Shown here: piece after piece, positions 39,202 through 47,804 of the stretch | Layout: each line of letters starts with the position of its first letter | Position numbering within the stretch: the stretch's first letter is position 1 | Assembly: GCF_000003605.2 (NCBI RefSeq) | Contig: NW_003114673.1 | Location: 1 to 59,435, forward strand | DNA: 59,435 bases | DNA from: Saccoglossus kowalevskii | Taxonomy: Eukaryota > Hemichordata > Enteropneusta > Harrimaniidae | Direction of reading: 5' to 3' | Translations under genes and position numbers: made by a program | The notes under the pieces: model-generated | Databases searched by the model: none | The model's input: only the letters and a program-made list of their open reading frames with translations | What the model was told of the DNA's origin: nothing

Positions 39202-39245
39202 AGTAAAGCACAATCGGGCCTGGTTAGTACTTGCATGGGAGACTC
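39202..39245 (+). promoter_or_regulatory. 5S-type internal control region (A box, IE, C box) remnant
   Basis: In 5S genes, TFIIIA binds an internal control region made of A box, intermediate element and C box, and recruits TFIIIC and TFIIIB. Here the A-box-like part is 39202-39218 (about 13 of 18 bases match), the intermediate element 39216-39221 is exact, and the C box 39228-39245 matches about 15 of 18 bases with correct spacing. Whether TFIIIA still binds is inference. Type I promoters usually depend on bases both inside and upstream, so activity cannot be assumed. Most other monomers carry GGGCGT or TGCGT in place of GGGCCT. Confidence 0.55.
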
Positions 39246-39266
39246 CCTCAGTAAACAAGCTGTTGA

Positions 39267-39275
39267 TTTTTTTTT
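39267..39275 (+). terminator. T-run at the 5S-derived 3' end (pol III-type terminator)
   Basis: Nine consecutive T follow GCTGTTGA, at the place where a 5S gene would have its pol III terminator. Across the array the run is 6-10 T in haplotypes II and III. It is interrupted as TTTATTTT in haplotype I, which still leaves four T. The terminator role is inferred from position and composition. Confidence 0.5.
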
Positions 39276-40136
39276 CATCACACACATGTAAAACATATAA
39301 AACAACGTTCCTGCATTCTTTCTTACTGTGATGTCAATTTTTTATAGCGGAAAATCGCGGAATTGTTGTAACTATTTTAATTTAATAAAAAGTTTTCAAA
39401 ATCCTTCTAATTTTCAAGAACAAGTTGTTTATGTCGTCGGCACGTAGTGGGTTTTAAGCTATTAACACACCGTTCAAAGTTGTTTAAAGTGATTGCAAAG
39501 TTGTGCAAAGTTATTACAAAGTTGGTAGATGTATTCGTATGTATGACCTAAGTTGTTGGCATATAGAAACGCGCAGTTGTAAAGTCGACAAATTTAATAA
39601 AATCAGTTGAAAGCTGCCTATAGAAGTTCACATGAGCTGACTGTAAACTGTTAGAAAACAGGGTGCAAAGTTGAAAAAACGAACGACATGTTGGCGAAGA
39701 TGCTTGTAGATTTATCCTAAGTCATTGTAATGACAACCCCACAGTTAAATGTTGAAAACATTAAGCATATGTATCGATAATGCCTCATATATAAGCAGAT
39801 TATCACATCAGCCAATCGAAAAATCGACAAAAAATGGTTACAAAGTTGTGAAAAGCGATTGTAAAATTGGTAGTTTCATTCGGAATTGGCACCTACGATA
39901 TCATATTAACAAGTCTCATAGTTAAAAGTTCGAAAATGTGAATAAATATTTTTGTTAAAAACTGTTAAATTACCGTACTGTTACACGAAGTATGTAGAGG
40001 TCATAGGTCAATTCTAGAAGTTACCTGTGCCAGCAATATCGATTTAAAACATGCAAAAACATGAAATAGCGGCCAATTCGGCTTAATTTCAAATAATCCT
40101 TGCAGATATGTGGTTAGGTCACCGACAAAAGTTTAA

Positions 40137-41074
40137 AGTAAAGCACGATCGGGCGTGGTTAGTACTTGCATGGGAGACTCTCTCAGTAAACAAGCTGTTG
40201 ATTTTTTTTTCATCACACACATGTAAAACATATAAAACAACGTTCCTGCATTCTTTCTTACTGTGATGTCAATTATTTATAGCGGAAAATCGCGGAATTG
40301 TTGTAACTATTTTAATTTAATAAAAAGTTTTCAAAATCCTTCTAATTTTCAAGAACAAGTTGTTTATGTCGTCGGCACGTAGTGGGTTTTAAGCTGTTAA
40401 CACACCGTTCAAAGTTGTTTAAAGTGATTGCAAAGTTGTGCAAAGTTATTACAAAGTTGGTAGATGTATTCGTATGTATGACCTAAGTTGTTGGCATATA
40501 GAACCGCGCAGTTGTAAAGTCGACAAATTTAATAAAATCAGTTGAAAGCTGCCTATAGGAGTTCACATGAGCTGACTGTAAACTGTTAGAAAACAGGGAG
40601 CAAAGATGAAAAAACGAACGAAATGTTGGCGAAGATGCTTGTATATTTATAACTGGAGTCATTGTAATGACAACCCCGCAGTTAAATGTTGAAAACATCA
40701 AGTATATGTATCGATAATGCCTCATATATAAGCAGATTATCACAACAGCCAATCGAAAAATTGACAAAAAATGGTTACAAAGTTGTGAAAAGCGATTGTA
40801 AAGTTGGTAGTTTCATTCGGAATTGGTACCTGTGATATCATATTAACAAGTCTCATAGTTAAAAGTTCGAAAATGTGAATAAATATTTTTGTTAAAAACT
40901 GTTAAATTACCGTACTGTTACTCCAAGTATGTAGAGGTCATAGGTCAATTCTAGAAGTTACCTGTGCCAGCAATATCGATTTTAAAACATGCAAAAACAT
41001 GAAATAGCGGCCAATTCGGCTTAATTTCAAATAATCCTTGCAGATATGTTTTTAGGTCACCGACAAAAGTTTAA
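40137..41074 (+). repeat. Monomer 42 (938 bp), haplotype III
   Basis: GCACGATCGGGCG. GAACCGCGCAG, GGAGCAAAGATG, TATAACTGGAGTCATTG (small insertion), ATTGACAAAAAATGG and run-up ATATGTTTTTAGG. Confidence 0.95.
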
Positions 41075-42010
41075 AGTAAAGCACAATCGGGCGTGGTTAG
41101 TACTTGCATGGGAGACTCCTTCAGTAAACAAGCTGTTGAATTTTTTTTCATCACACACATGTAAAACATATAAAACAACGTTCCTGCATTCTTTCTTACT
41201 GTGATGTCAATTATTTATAGCGGAAAATCGCGGAATTGTTGTAACTATTTTAATTTAATAAAAAGTTTTCAAAATCCTTCTAATTTTCAAGAACAAGTTG
41301 TTTATGTCGTCGGCACGTAGTGGGTTTTAAGCTGTTAACACACCGTTCAAAGTTGTTTAAAGTGATTGCAAAGTTGTGCAAAGTTATTACAAAGTTGGTA
41401 GATGTATTCGTATGTATGACCTAAGTTGTTGGCATATAGAAACGCGCAGTTGTAAAGTCAAAAAATTTAATAAAATCAGTTGAAAGCTGCCTATAGGAGT
41501 TCACATGAGCTGACTGTAAACTGTTAGAAAACAGGGTGCAAAGTTGAAAAAACGAACGAAATGTTGGCGAAGATGCTTGTATATTTATCCTAAGTCATTG
41601 TAATGACAACCCCGCAGTTAAATGTTGAAAACATCAAGTATATGTATCGATAATGCCTCATATATAAGCAGATTATCACAACAGCCAATCGAAAAATCGA
41701 CAAAAAATGGTTACAAAGTTGTGAAAAGCGATTGTAAAGTTGGTAGTTTCATTCGGAATTGGTACCTGTGATATCATATTAACAAGTCTCATAGTTAAAA
41801 GTTCGAAAATGTGAATAAATATTTTTGTTAAAAACTGTTAAATTACCGTACTGTTACTCCAAGTATGTAGAGGTCATAGGTCAATTCTAGAAGTTACCTG
41901 TGCCAGCGATATCGATTTTAAAACATGCAAAAACATGAAATAGCCGCCAAATCGGCTTAATTTCAAATAATCCATGCAGCTGTGTGGTTAGGTCACCGAC
42001 AAATGTTTAA
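41075..42010 (+). repeat. Monomer 43, haplotype III to II
   Basis: TAGGAGTTCAC and CATCAAGTATATG shared with monomers 42 and 47. AAAGTCAAAAAATTT removes SalI. The run-up is haplotype II. Confidence 0.95.
41987..42010 (+). other. Possible remnant of 5S 5' half with an 11-bp insertion
   Basis: GTTAGGTCACCG (41987-41998) resembles the GTCCGATCACCG of insect 5S genes at about 9 of 12 bases. In those genes it lies directly before AAGTCAAGC. Here 11 AT-rich bases (41999-42009) separate it from AAGTAAAGC. The comparison rests on remembered insect 5S sequence and is short, so homology is plausible but not certain. Haplotype I carries GGATACC instead of GGTCACC. Confidence 0.35.
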
Positions 42011-42284
42011 AGTAAAGCACAATCGGGCGTGGTTAGTACTTGCATGTGAGACTCCCTCAGTAATCGAGCTGCTGAATTTTTTTTCATCACACACATGTAA
42101 ACCATATAAAACAACGTTCCTGCATTCTTTCTTACTGTGATGTCAATCATTTATAGTGGAAAATCGCGGAATTGTTGTAACTATTTTAATTTAATAAAAA
42201 GTTTTCAAAATCATTCTAATTTTCAAGAACAAGTTGTTTATGTCGTCGGCACGTAGTGGGTTTTAAGCTGTTAACACACCGTTC

Positions 42285-42332
42285 AAAGTTGTTTAAAGTG
42301 ATTGCAAAGTTGTGCAAAGTTATTACAAAGTT
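42285..42332 (+). repeat. Cluster A: helically phased AAAGTT-like motifs
   Basis: AAAGTT or AAAGTG starts at 42285, 42295, 42306, 42316 and 42327, giving spacings of 10, 11, 10 and 11 bp (mean 10.5, one DNA turn). A further AAAGTC at 42390 is 63 bp on, exactly six turns. The same spacing is seen at 3952, 3962, 3973, 3983 and 3994 in monomer 4, and in nearly all copies. Such phasing places the motif on one face of the helix, which fits intrinsic bending, nucleosome positioning or cooperative binding of a protein. None of these is shown directly. Confidence 0.85.
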
Positions 42333-42456
42333 GGTAGATGTATTCGTATGTATGACCTAAGTTGTTGGCATATAGAAACGCGCAGTTGTAAAGTCGACAA
42401 ATTTAATAAAATCAGTTGAAAGCTGCCTATAGATGTTCACATGAGCTGACTGTAAA

Positions 42457-42470
42457 CTGTTAGAAAACAG
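42457..42470 (+). other. Inverted repeat CTGTT-AGAA-AACAG
   Basis: A perfect 5-bp stem with a 4-base loop. It is present in many monomers, but variants such as CTGTTAAAAAACAG keep the stem while CTGGTAG (monomers 2 and 14) and CTATTA (monomer 26) break it. There is no sign that pairing is under selection. Confidence 0.5.
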
Positions 42471-42529
42471 GGTGCAAAGTTGAAAAAACGAACGAAATGT
42501 TGGCGAAGATGCTTGTATATTTATCCTAA

Positions 42530-42543
42530 GTCATTGTAATGAC
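42530..42543 (+). other. Palindrome GTCATT-GT-AATGAC
   Basis: Perfect 6-bp arms around GT, retained in almost every monomer. Exceptions include monomer 24 (GTATTGAC) and monomer 60 (GTAATAAC). It could be a symmetric protein site or simply a conserved stretch of the satellite; no known binding motif is claimed. Confidence 0.5.
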
Positions 42544-42596
42544 AACCCCGCAGTTAAATGTTGAAAACATTAAGTATATGTACCGATAATGCCTCA

Positions 42597-42604
42597 TATA
42601 TAAG
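42597..42604 (+). promoter_or_regulatory. TATATAAG, TATA-box-like motif
   Basis: It matches the TATAWAAR consensus and lies about 345 bp upstream of the next 5S-derived segment. Monomers 1, 48, 49 and 50 have CACATA(T/C)AAG, monomers 8-10 have CATACATAAG and monomer 33 has CATATAAAAG. In AT-rich DNA this may be chance, and no initiator or conserved downstream transcript is visible. Confidence 0.2.
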
Positions 42605-42650
42605 CAGATTATCACAACAGCCAACCGAAAAATCGACAAAAAATGGTTAC

Positions 42651-42677
42651 AAAGTTGTGAAAAGCGATTGTAAAGTT
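42651..42677 (+). repeat. Cluster B: diverged second copy of cluster A
   Basis: AAAGTT, AAAGCG and AAAGTT begin at 42651, 42661 and 42672, again 10 and 11 bp apart. The surrounding 45 bp align to cluster A 345 bp upstream with roughly 36 matches, including AAAGTTGTG and AAAGTTGGTAG. This internal duplication is the homology at which the length-variant monomers recombined. Confidence 0.85.
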
Positions 42678-42696
42678 GGTAGTTTCATTCGGAATT

Positions 42697-42712
42697 GGTA
42701 CCTGTGATATCA
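42697..42712 (+). other. Paired palindromes GGTACC and TGATATCA
   Basis: The 6-bp palindrome GGTACC (KpnI) at 42697-42702 and the 8-bp TGATATCA (EcoRV core) at 42705-42712 sit two bases apart. A further CGATATCG lies at 42843-42850. All three recur in most monomers and make useful digest sites. No function can be assigned. Confidence 0.6.
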
Positions 42713-42877
42713 TATTAACAAGTCTCATAGTTAAAAGTTCGAAAATGTGAATAAATATTTTTGTTAAAAACTGTTAAATTACCGTACTGTTACTCCAAGT
42801 ATGTAGAGGTCATAGGTCAATTCTAGAAGTTACTTGTGCCAGCGATATCGATTTTAAAACATGCAAAAACATGAAAT

Positions 42878-42893
42878 AGCCGCCAAATCGGCT
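42878..42893 (+). other. GC-rich hairpin AGCCG-CCAAAT-CGGCT
   Basis: A 5-bp stem and 6-base loop about 54 bp upstream of the 5S-derived GTGGTTAG-flanked region, flanked by AAAT and AATTT that could extend pairing with a bulge. Many copies break it (AGCGG, AGCCACC or AGCCTCC forms), so it is not strictly kept. Confidence 0.4.
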
Positions 42894-42946
42894 TAATTTC
42901 AAATAATCCATGCAGCTGTGTGGTTAGGTCACCGACAAATGTTTAA

Positions 42947-43882
42947 AGTAAAGCACAATCGGGCGTGGTTAGTACTTGCATGTGAGACTCCCTCAGTAAT
43001 CGAGCTGCTGAATTTTTTTTCATCACACACATGTAAACCATATAAAACAACGTTCCTGCATTCTTTCTTACTGTGATGTCAATCATTTATAGTGGAAAAT
43101 CGCGGAATTGTTGTAACTATTTTAATTTAATAAAAAGTTTTCAAAATCATTCTAATTTTCAAGAACAAGTTGTTTATGTCGTCGGCACGTAGTGGGTTTT
43201 AAGCTGTTAACACACCGTTCAAAGTTGTTTAAAGTGATTGCAAAGTTGTGCAAAGTTATTACAAAGTTGGTAGATGTATTCGTATGTATGACCTAAGTTG
43301 TTGGCATATAGAAACGCGCAGTTGTAAAGTCGACAAATTTAATAAAATCAGTTGAAAGCTGCCTATAGATGTTCACATGAGCTGACTGTAAACTGTTAGA
43401 AAACAGGGTGCAAAGTTGAAAAAACGAACGAAATGTTGGCGAAGATACTTGTATATTTATCCTAAGTCATTGTAATGACAACCCCGCAGTTAAATGTTGA
43501 AAACATTAAGTATATGTACCGATAATGCCTCATATATAAGCAGATTATCACAACAGCCAACCGAAAAATCGACAAAAAATGGTTACAAAGTTGTGAAAAG
43601 CGATTGTAAAGTTGGTAGTTTCATTCGGAATTGGTACCTGTGATATCATATTAACAAGTCTCATAGTTAAAAGTTCGAAAATGTGAATAAATATTTTTGT
43701 TAAAAACTGTTAAATTACCGTACTGTTACTCCAAGTCTGTAGAGGTCATAGGTCAATTCTAGAAGTTACCTGTGCCAGCGATATCGATTTTAAAACATGC
43801 ACAAACATGAAATAGCCGCCAATTCGGCTTAATTTCAAATATTCCATGCAGCTGTGTGGTTAGGTCACCGACAAATGTTTAA
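42947..43882 (+). repeat. Monomer 45, near-copy of monomer 44
   Basis: It repeats the rare GAGCTGCTGAA, AAACCATAT and TCATTCTAAT. GATACTTG is then shared with monomer 46. Private AAGTCTGTAGAGG. Haplotype II. Confidence 0.96.
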
Positions 43883-44818
43883 AGTAAAGCACAATCGGGC
43901 GTGGTTAGTACTTGCATGTGAGACTCCCTCAGTAATCGAGCTGTTGAATTTTTTTTCAACACACACATGTAAACCATATAAAACAACGTTCCTGCATTCT
44001 TTCTTACTGTGATGTCAATCATTTATAGTGGAAAATCGCGGAATTGTTGTAACTATTTTAATTTAATAAAAAGTTTTCAAAATCCTTCTAATTTTCAAGA
44101 ACAAGTTATTTATGTCGTCGGCACGTAGTGGGTTTTAAGCTGTTAACACACCGTTCAAAGTTGTTTAAAGTGATTGCAAAGTTGTGCAAAGTTATTACAA
44201 AGTTGGTAGATGTATTCGTATGTATGACCTAAGTTGTTGGCATATAGAAACGCGCAGTTGTAAAGTCGACAAATTTAATAAAATCAGTTGAAAGCTGCCT
44301 ATAGATGTTCACATGAGCTGACTGTAAACTGTTAGAAAACAGGGTGCAAAGTTGAAAAAACGAACGAAATGTTGGCGAAGATACTTGTATATTTATCCTA
44401 AGTCATTGTAATGACAACCCCGCAGTTAAATGTTGAAAACATTAAGTAAATGTATCGATAATGCCTCATATATAAGCAGATTATCACAACAGCCAACCGA
44501 AAAAGCGACAAAAAATGGTTACAAAGTTGTGAAAAGCGATTGTAAAGTTGGTAGTTTCATTCGGAATTGGTACCTGTGATATCATATTAACAAGTCTCAT
44601 AGTTAAAAGTTCGAAAATGTGAATAAATATTTTTGTTAAAAACTGTTAAATTACCGTACTGTTACTCCAAGTATGTAGAGGTCATAGGTCAATTCTAGAA
44701 GTTACCTGTGCCAGCAATATCGATTTTAAAACATGCAAAAACATGAAATAGCGGCCAATTCGGCTGAATTTCAAATAATATTTGCAGATATGTGGTTAGG
44801 TCACCGACAAAAGTTTAA
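43883..44818 (+). repeat. Monomer 46, haplotype II
   Basis: TTTCAACACACAC, AAACCATAT and CAAGTTATTTATG. The second half switches to AAAGCGACAAAAAATGG and a haplotype III run-up (TTTGCAGATATG). Confidence 0.95.
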
Positions 44819-45935
44819 AGTAAAGCACAATCGGGCGTGGTTAGTACTTGCATGGGAGACTCCCTCAGTAAACAAGCTGTTGATTTTTTTTTTCATCACA
44901 CACATGTAAAACATATAAAACAACGTTCCTGCATTCTTTCTTACTGTGATGTCAATTATTTATAGCGGAAAATCGCGGAATTGTTGTAACTATTTTAATT
45001 TAATAAAAAGTTTTCAAAATCCTTCTAATTTTCAAGAACAAGTTGTTTATGTCGTCGGCACGTAGTGGGTTTTAAGCTGTTAACACACCGTTCAAAGTTG
45101 TTTAAAGTGATTGCAAAGTTGTGCAAAGTTATTACAAAGTTGGTAGATGTATTCGTATGTATGACCTAAGTTGTTGGCATATAGAAACGCGCAGTTGTAA
45201 AGTCGACAAATTTAATAAAATCAGTTGAAAGCTGCCTATAGGAGTTCACATGAGCTGACTGTAAACTGTTAGAAAACAGGGTGCTAAGTTGAAAAAACGA
45301 ACGAAATGTTGGCGAAGATGCTTGTATATTTATCCTAAGTCATTGTAATGACAACCCCGCAGTTAAATGTTGAAAACATCAAGTATATGTATCGATAATG
45401 CCTCATATATAAGCAGATTATCACAACAGACAATCGAAAAATCGACAAAAAATGGTTACAAAGTTGTGAAAAGCGATTGTAAAGTTGGTAGTTTCATACG
45501 GAATTGGTACCTGTACCTGCCATTGTAATGACAACCCCGCAGTTAAATGTTGAAAACATTAAGCATATGTATCGATAATGCCTCATATATAAGCAGATTA
45601 TCACAACAGCCAACCGAAAAATCGACAAATAATAGTTACAAAGTTGTGAAAAGCGATTGTAAAGTTGGTAGTTTCATTCGGAATTGGTACCTGTGATATC
45701 ATATTAACAAGTCTCATAGTTAAAAGTTCGAAAATGTGAATAAATAGTTTTGTTAAATACTGTTAAATTACCATACTGTTACTCCAAGTATGTAGAGGTC
45801 ATAGGTCAATTCTAGAAGTTACCTGTGCCAGCGATATCGATTTTAAAACATGCAAAAACATGAAATAGCCGCCAAATCGGCTTAAATTCAAATAATTGAT
45901 GCACCTGTGTGGTTAGGATACCGACAAATGTTTAA
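44819..45935 (+). repeat. Monomer 47 (1,117 bp), partially duplicated
   Basis: Haplotype III flank with CGGGCGTGG and ten T. TAGGAGTTCAC type. GTGCTAAGTTG and AGACAATCG are private. The jump at 45511-45520 repeats about 180 bp; the second pass and the run-up are of a different type, ending in GGATACC. Confidence 0.95.
45515..45694 (+). repeat. Partial duplication in monomer 47 with filler
   Basis: GGTACCTGT is followed by ACCTGC and then CATTGTAATGAC, a step back of about 175 bp. ACCTG repeats the preceding bases, so the junction looks templated, as in end joining or replication template switching. Unlike monomers 30 and 39, there is no long homology. Confidence 0.92.
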
Positions 45936-46869
45936 AGTAAAGCACCATCGTGCGTGGTTAGTACTTGCATGGGAGACTCTCTCAGTAAACAAGCTGTTGA
46001 AATTATTTTCATCACACACATGTAAAACATATAAAACAACGTTCCTGCATTTTTTCTGCCTGTGATGTCAATCATTTATAGTGGAAAATCGCGGAATTGT
46101 TGTAACTATTTTAATTTAATAAAAAGTTTTCAAAATCCTTCTAATTTTCAAGAACAAGTTGTTTATGTCGTCGGCACGTAGTGGGTTTTAAGCTGTTAAC
46201 ACACCGTTCAAAGTTGTTTAAAGGGATTGCAAAGTTGTGCAAAGTTATTACAAAGTTGGTAGATGTATTCGTATGTATGACCTAAGTTGTTGGCATATAG
46301 AAACGCGCAGTTGTAAAGTCGACAAATTTAATAAAATCAGATGAAAGCTGCCTATAGAAGTTCACATGAGCTGACTGTAAACTGTTAGAAAACAGGGTGC
46401 AAAGTTGAAAAACGAACGAAATGTTGGCGAAGAAGCTTGTATATTTATCCTAAGTCATTGTAATGACAACCCCGCAGTTAAATGTTGAAAACATTAAGTA
46501 AATGTATCGATAATGCCTCACATATAAGCAGATTATCACAACAGCCAACTGAAAATCGACAATAATTAGTTACAAAGTTGTGAAAAGCGATTGTAAAGTT
46601 GGTAGTTTCATTCGGAATTGGTACCTGTGATATCATATTAACAAGTCTCATATTTAAAAGTTCGAAAATGTGAATAAATATTTTTGTTAAAAACTGTTAA
46701 ATTACCGTACTGTTACTCCAAGTATGTAGAGGTCATAGGTCAATTCTAGAAGTTACCTGTGCCAGCAATATCGATTTTAAAACATGCAAAAACATGAAAT
46801 AGCGGCCAATTCGGCTTAATTTCAAATAATCCTTGCAGCTATGTGGTTAGGTTACCGACAAATGTTTAA
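45936..46869 (+). repeat. Monomer 48, haplotype I
   Basis: GCACCATCGTGCG and GAAATTATTTTC. TTTTCTGCCTGTG, AAAGGGATTG, ATCAGATGAAAG. CTCACATATAAG and CGACAATAATTAG recall monomer 1. Ends as haplotype III with GGTTACCGAC. Confidence 0.95.
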
Positions 46870-47804
46870 AGTAAAGCACAATCGGGCCTGGTTAGTACTT
46901 GCATGGGAGACTCCCTCAGTAAACAAGCTGTTGAATTTGTTTCATCACACACATGTAAAACATATCAAACAACGTTGCTGCATTCTTTCTTACTGTGATG
47001 TCAATTATTTATAGCGGAAAATCGCGGAATTGTTGTAACTATTTTAATTTAATAAAAAGTTTTCAAAATCCTTCTAATTTTCAAGAACAAGTTGTTGATG
47101 TCGTCGGCACGTAGTGGGTTTTAAGCTGTTAACACACCGTTCAAAGTTGTTTAAAGTGATTGCAAAGTTGTGCAAAGTTATTACATAGTTGGTAGATGTA
47201 TTTATATGTATGACCTAAGTTGTTGGCATATAGAAACGCGCAGTTGTAAAGTCGACAAATTTAATAAAATCAGTTGGAAGCTGCCTATAGATGTTCACAT
47301 GAGCTGACTGTAAACTGTTAGAAAACAGGGTGCAAAGTTGAAAAAACGAACGAAATGTTGGCGAAGATGCTTGTATATTTATCCTAAGTCATTGTAATGA
47401 CAACCCCGCAGGTAAATGTTGAAAACATTATGTAAATGTATCGATAATGCCTCACATATAAGCAGATTATCACAACAGCCAACCGAAAAATCGACAAATA
47501 ATAGTTACAAAGTTGTGAAAAGCGATTGTAAAGTTGGTAGTTTCATTCGGAATTGGTACCTGTGATATCATATTAACAAGTCTCATAGTTAAAAGTTCGA
47601 AAATGTGAATAAATAGTTTTGTTAAATACTGTTAAATTACCGTACTGTTACTCCAAGTATGTAGAGGTCATAGGTCAATTCTAGAAGTTACCTGTGCCAG
47701 CGATATCGATTTTAAAACATGCAAACACATGAAATAGCCGCCAAATCGGCTTAAAATCAAATAATTGATGCACCTGTGTGGTTAGGATACCGACAAATGT
47801 TTAA
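46870..47804 (+). repeat. Monomer 49, haplotype III
   Basis: Best-type core CGGGCCTGG and CATGGGAGAC, with AATTTGTTTC. CATATCAAAC, GTTGCTGC, GTTGATGTCG, GCAGGTAAATG and ATTATGTAAATG. Ends as haplotype I. Confidence 0.95.

Larger units (their letters stand above)
39202..39275 (+). pseudogene. 5S rRNA-derived module (best-preserved example)
   Basis: This stretch matches the 3' part of animal 5S rRNA, compared from memory. It runs in order through an A-box-like AGTAAAGCACAATCGGG, an exact intermediate element GGGCCT (39216-39221), the conserved GGTTAGTACTTG, ATGGGAGAC, and GCTGTTGA followed by nine T. Over the 30-base core beginning TCGGGCCTGG, only one base (C for G after ACTTG) differs from the common vertebrate-type 5S. 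The same is true of the copies around 12115 and 46886. Downstream of GAGAC the match weakens and about 3 bp are missing. The 5' third of 5S is absent or decayed, so no functional 5S rRNA can be made. Plant 5S has a different sequence here, so the source is animal. A 5S-headed SINE fragment is an alternative origin to a direct 5S gene fragment. Confidence 0.88.
39202..40136 (+). repeat. Monomer 41, haplotype III
   Basis: It carries the best 5S core. Body changes: CGACATG, AAGCATATG, GGCACCTACGATATC (KpnI lost) and TTACACGAAG. Run-up GCAGATATGTGG with ACAAAAGTTT. Confidence 0.95.
42011..42946 (+). repeat. Reference monomer 44 (936 bp, haplotype II)
   Basis: This is the clean full-length unit used for module coordinates. 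Modules are the 5S-derived segment 42011-42084 with T-run 42077-42084, cluster A 42285-42332, TATATAAG 42597-42604, cluster B 42651-42677, GGTACC 42697-42702 and the GC hairpin 42878-42893. It differs from monomer 45 at only a few bases, for example TACTTGTGCC against TACCTGTGCC and GATGCTT against GATACTT. Both carry the rare GAGCTGCTGAA and AAACCATAT variants, so one is a very recent tandem duplicate of the other. Confidence 0.97.

Noticed and set aside
39202-39275. A functional 5S rRNA gene.
   Set aside because: The 5' part that pairs with the 3' end is missing or unrecognisable, an 11-bp insertion lies before the A box, and the terminal helix bases are not kept. Only the control region and 3' part survive.
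42182-42196. AATAAA polyadenylation-type signals in TTTAATTTAATAAAAAG and GTGAATAAATA.
   Set aside because: These are expected by chance in AT-rich DNA, and there is no upstream gene for them to serve.
42686-42702. CENP-B box candidate around TTCGGAATTGG.
   Set aside because: The core TTCGNNNNANNCGGG does not fit; the CGGG part is absent.
42738-42746. GTTCGAAAA resembling a tRNA B box, and so a tRNA-derived SINE.
   Set aside because: The final C of GWTCRANNC is missing, and no A box lies at a suitable distance upstream.
42752-42768. AATATTTTTG resembling an Sm-protein site of an snRNA or spliced-leader RNA.
   Set aside because: The stretch is among the most variable in the monomer (ATAGTTTTG, ATATTTGTTTAA, AATTGTTTTTTTC), and it has no flanking conserved stems or convincing donor splice site.
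42871-42946. Helitron-like 3' end, from the hairpin upstream of the 5S module.
   Set aside because: No CTRR terminus follows the hairpin within the expected distance, no matching 5' TC end is visible, and the hairpin is broken in many copies.
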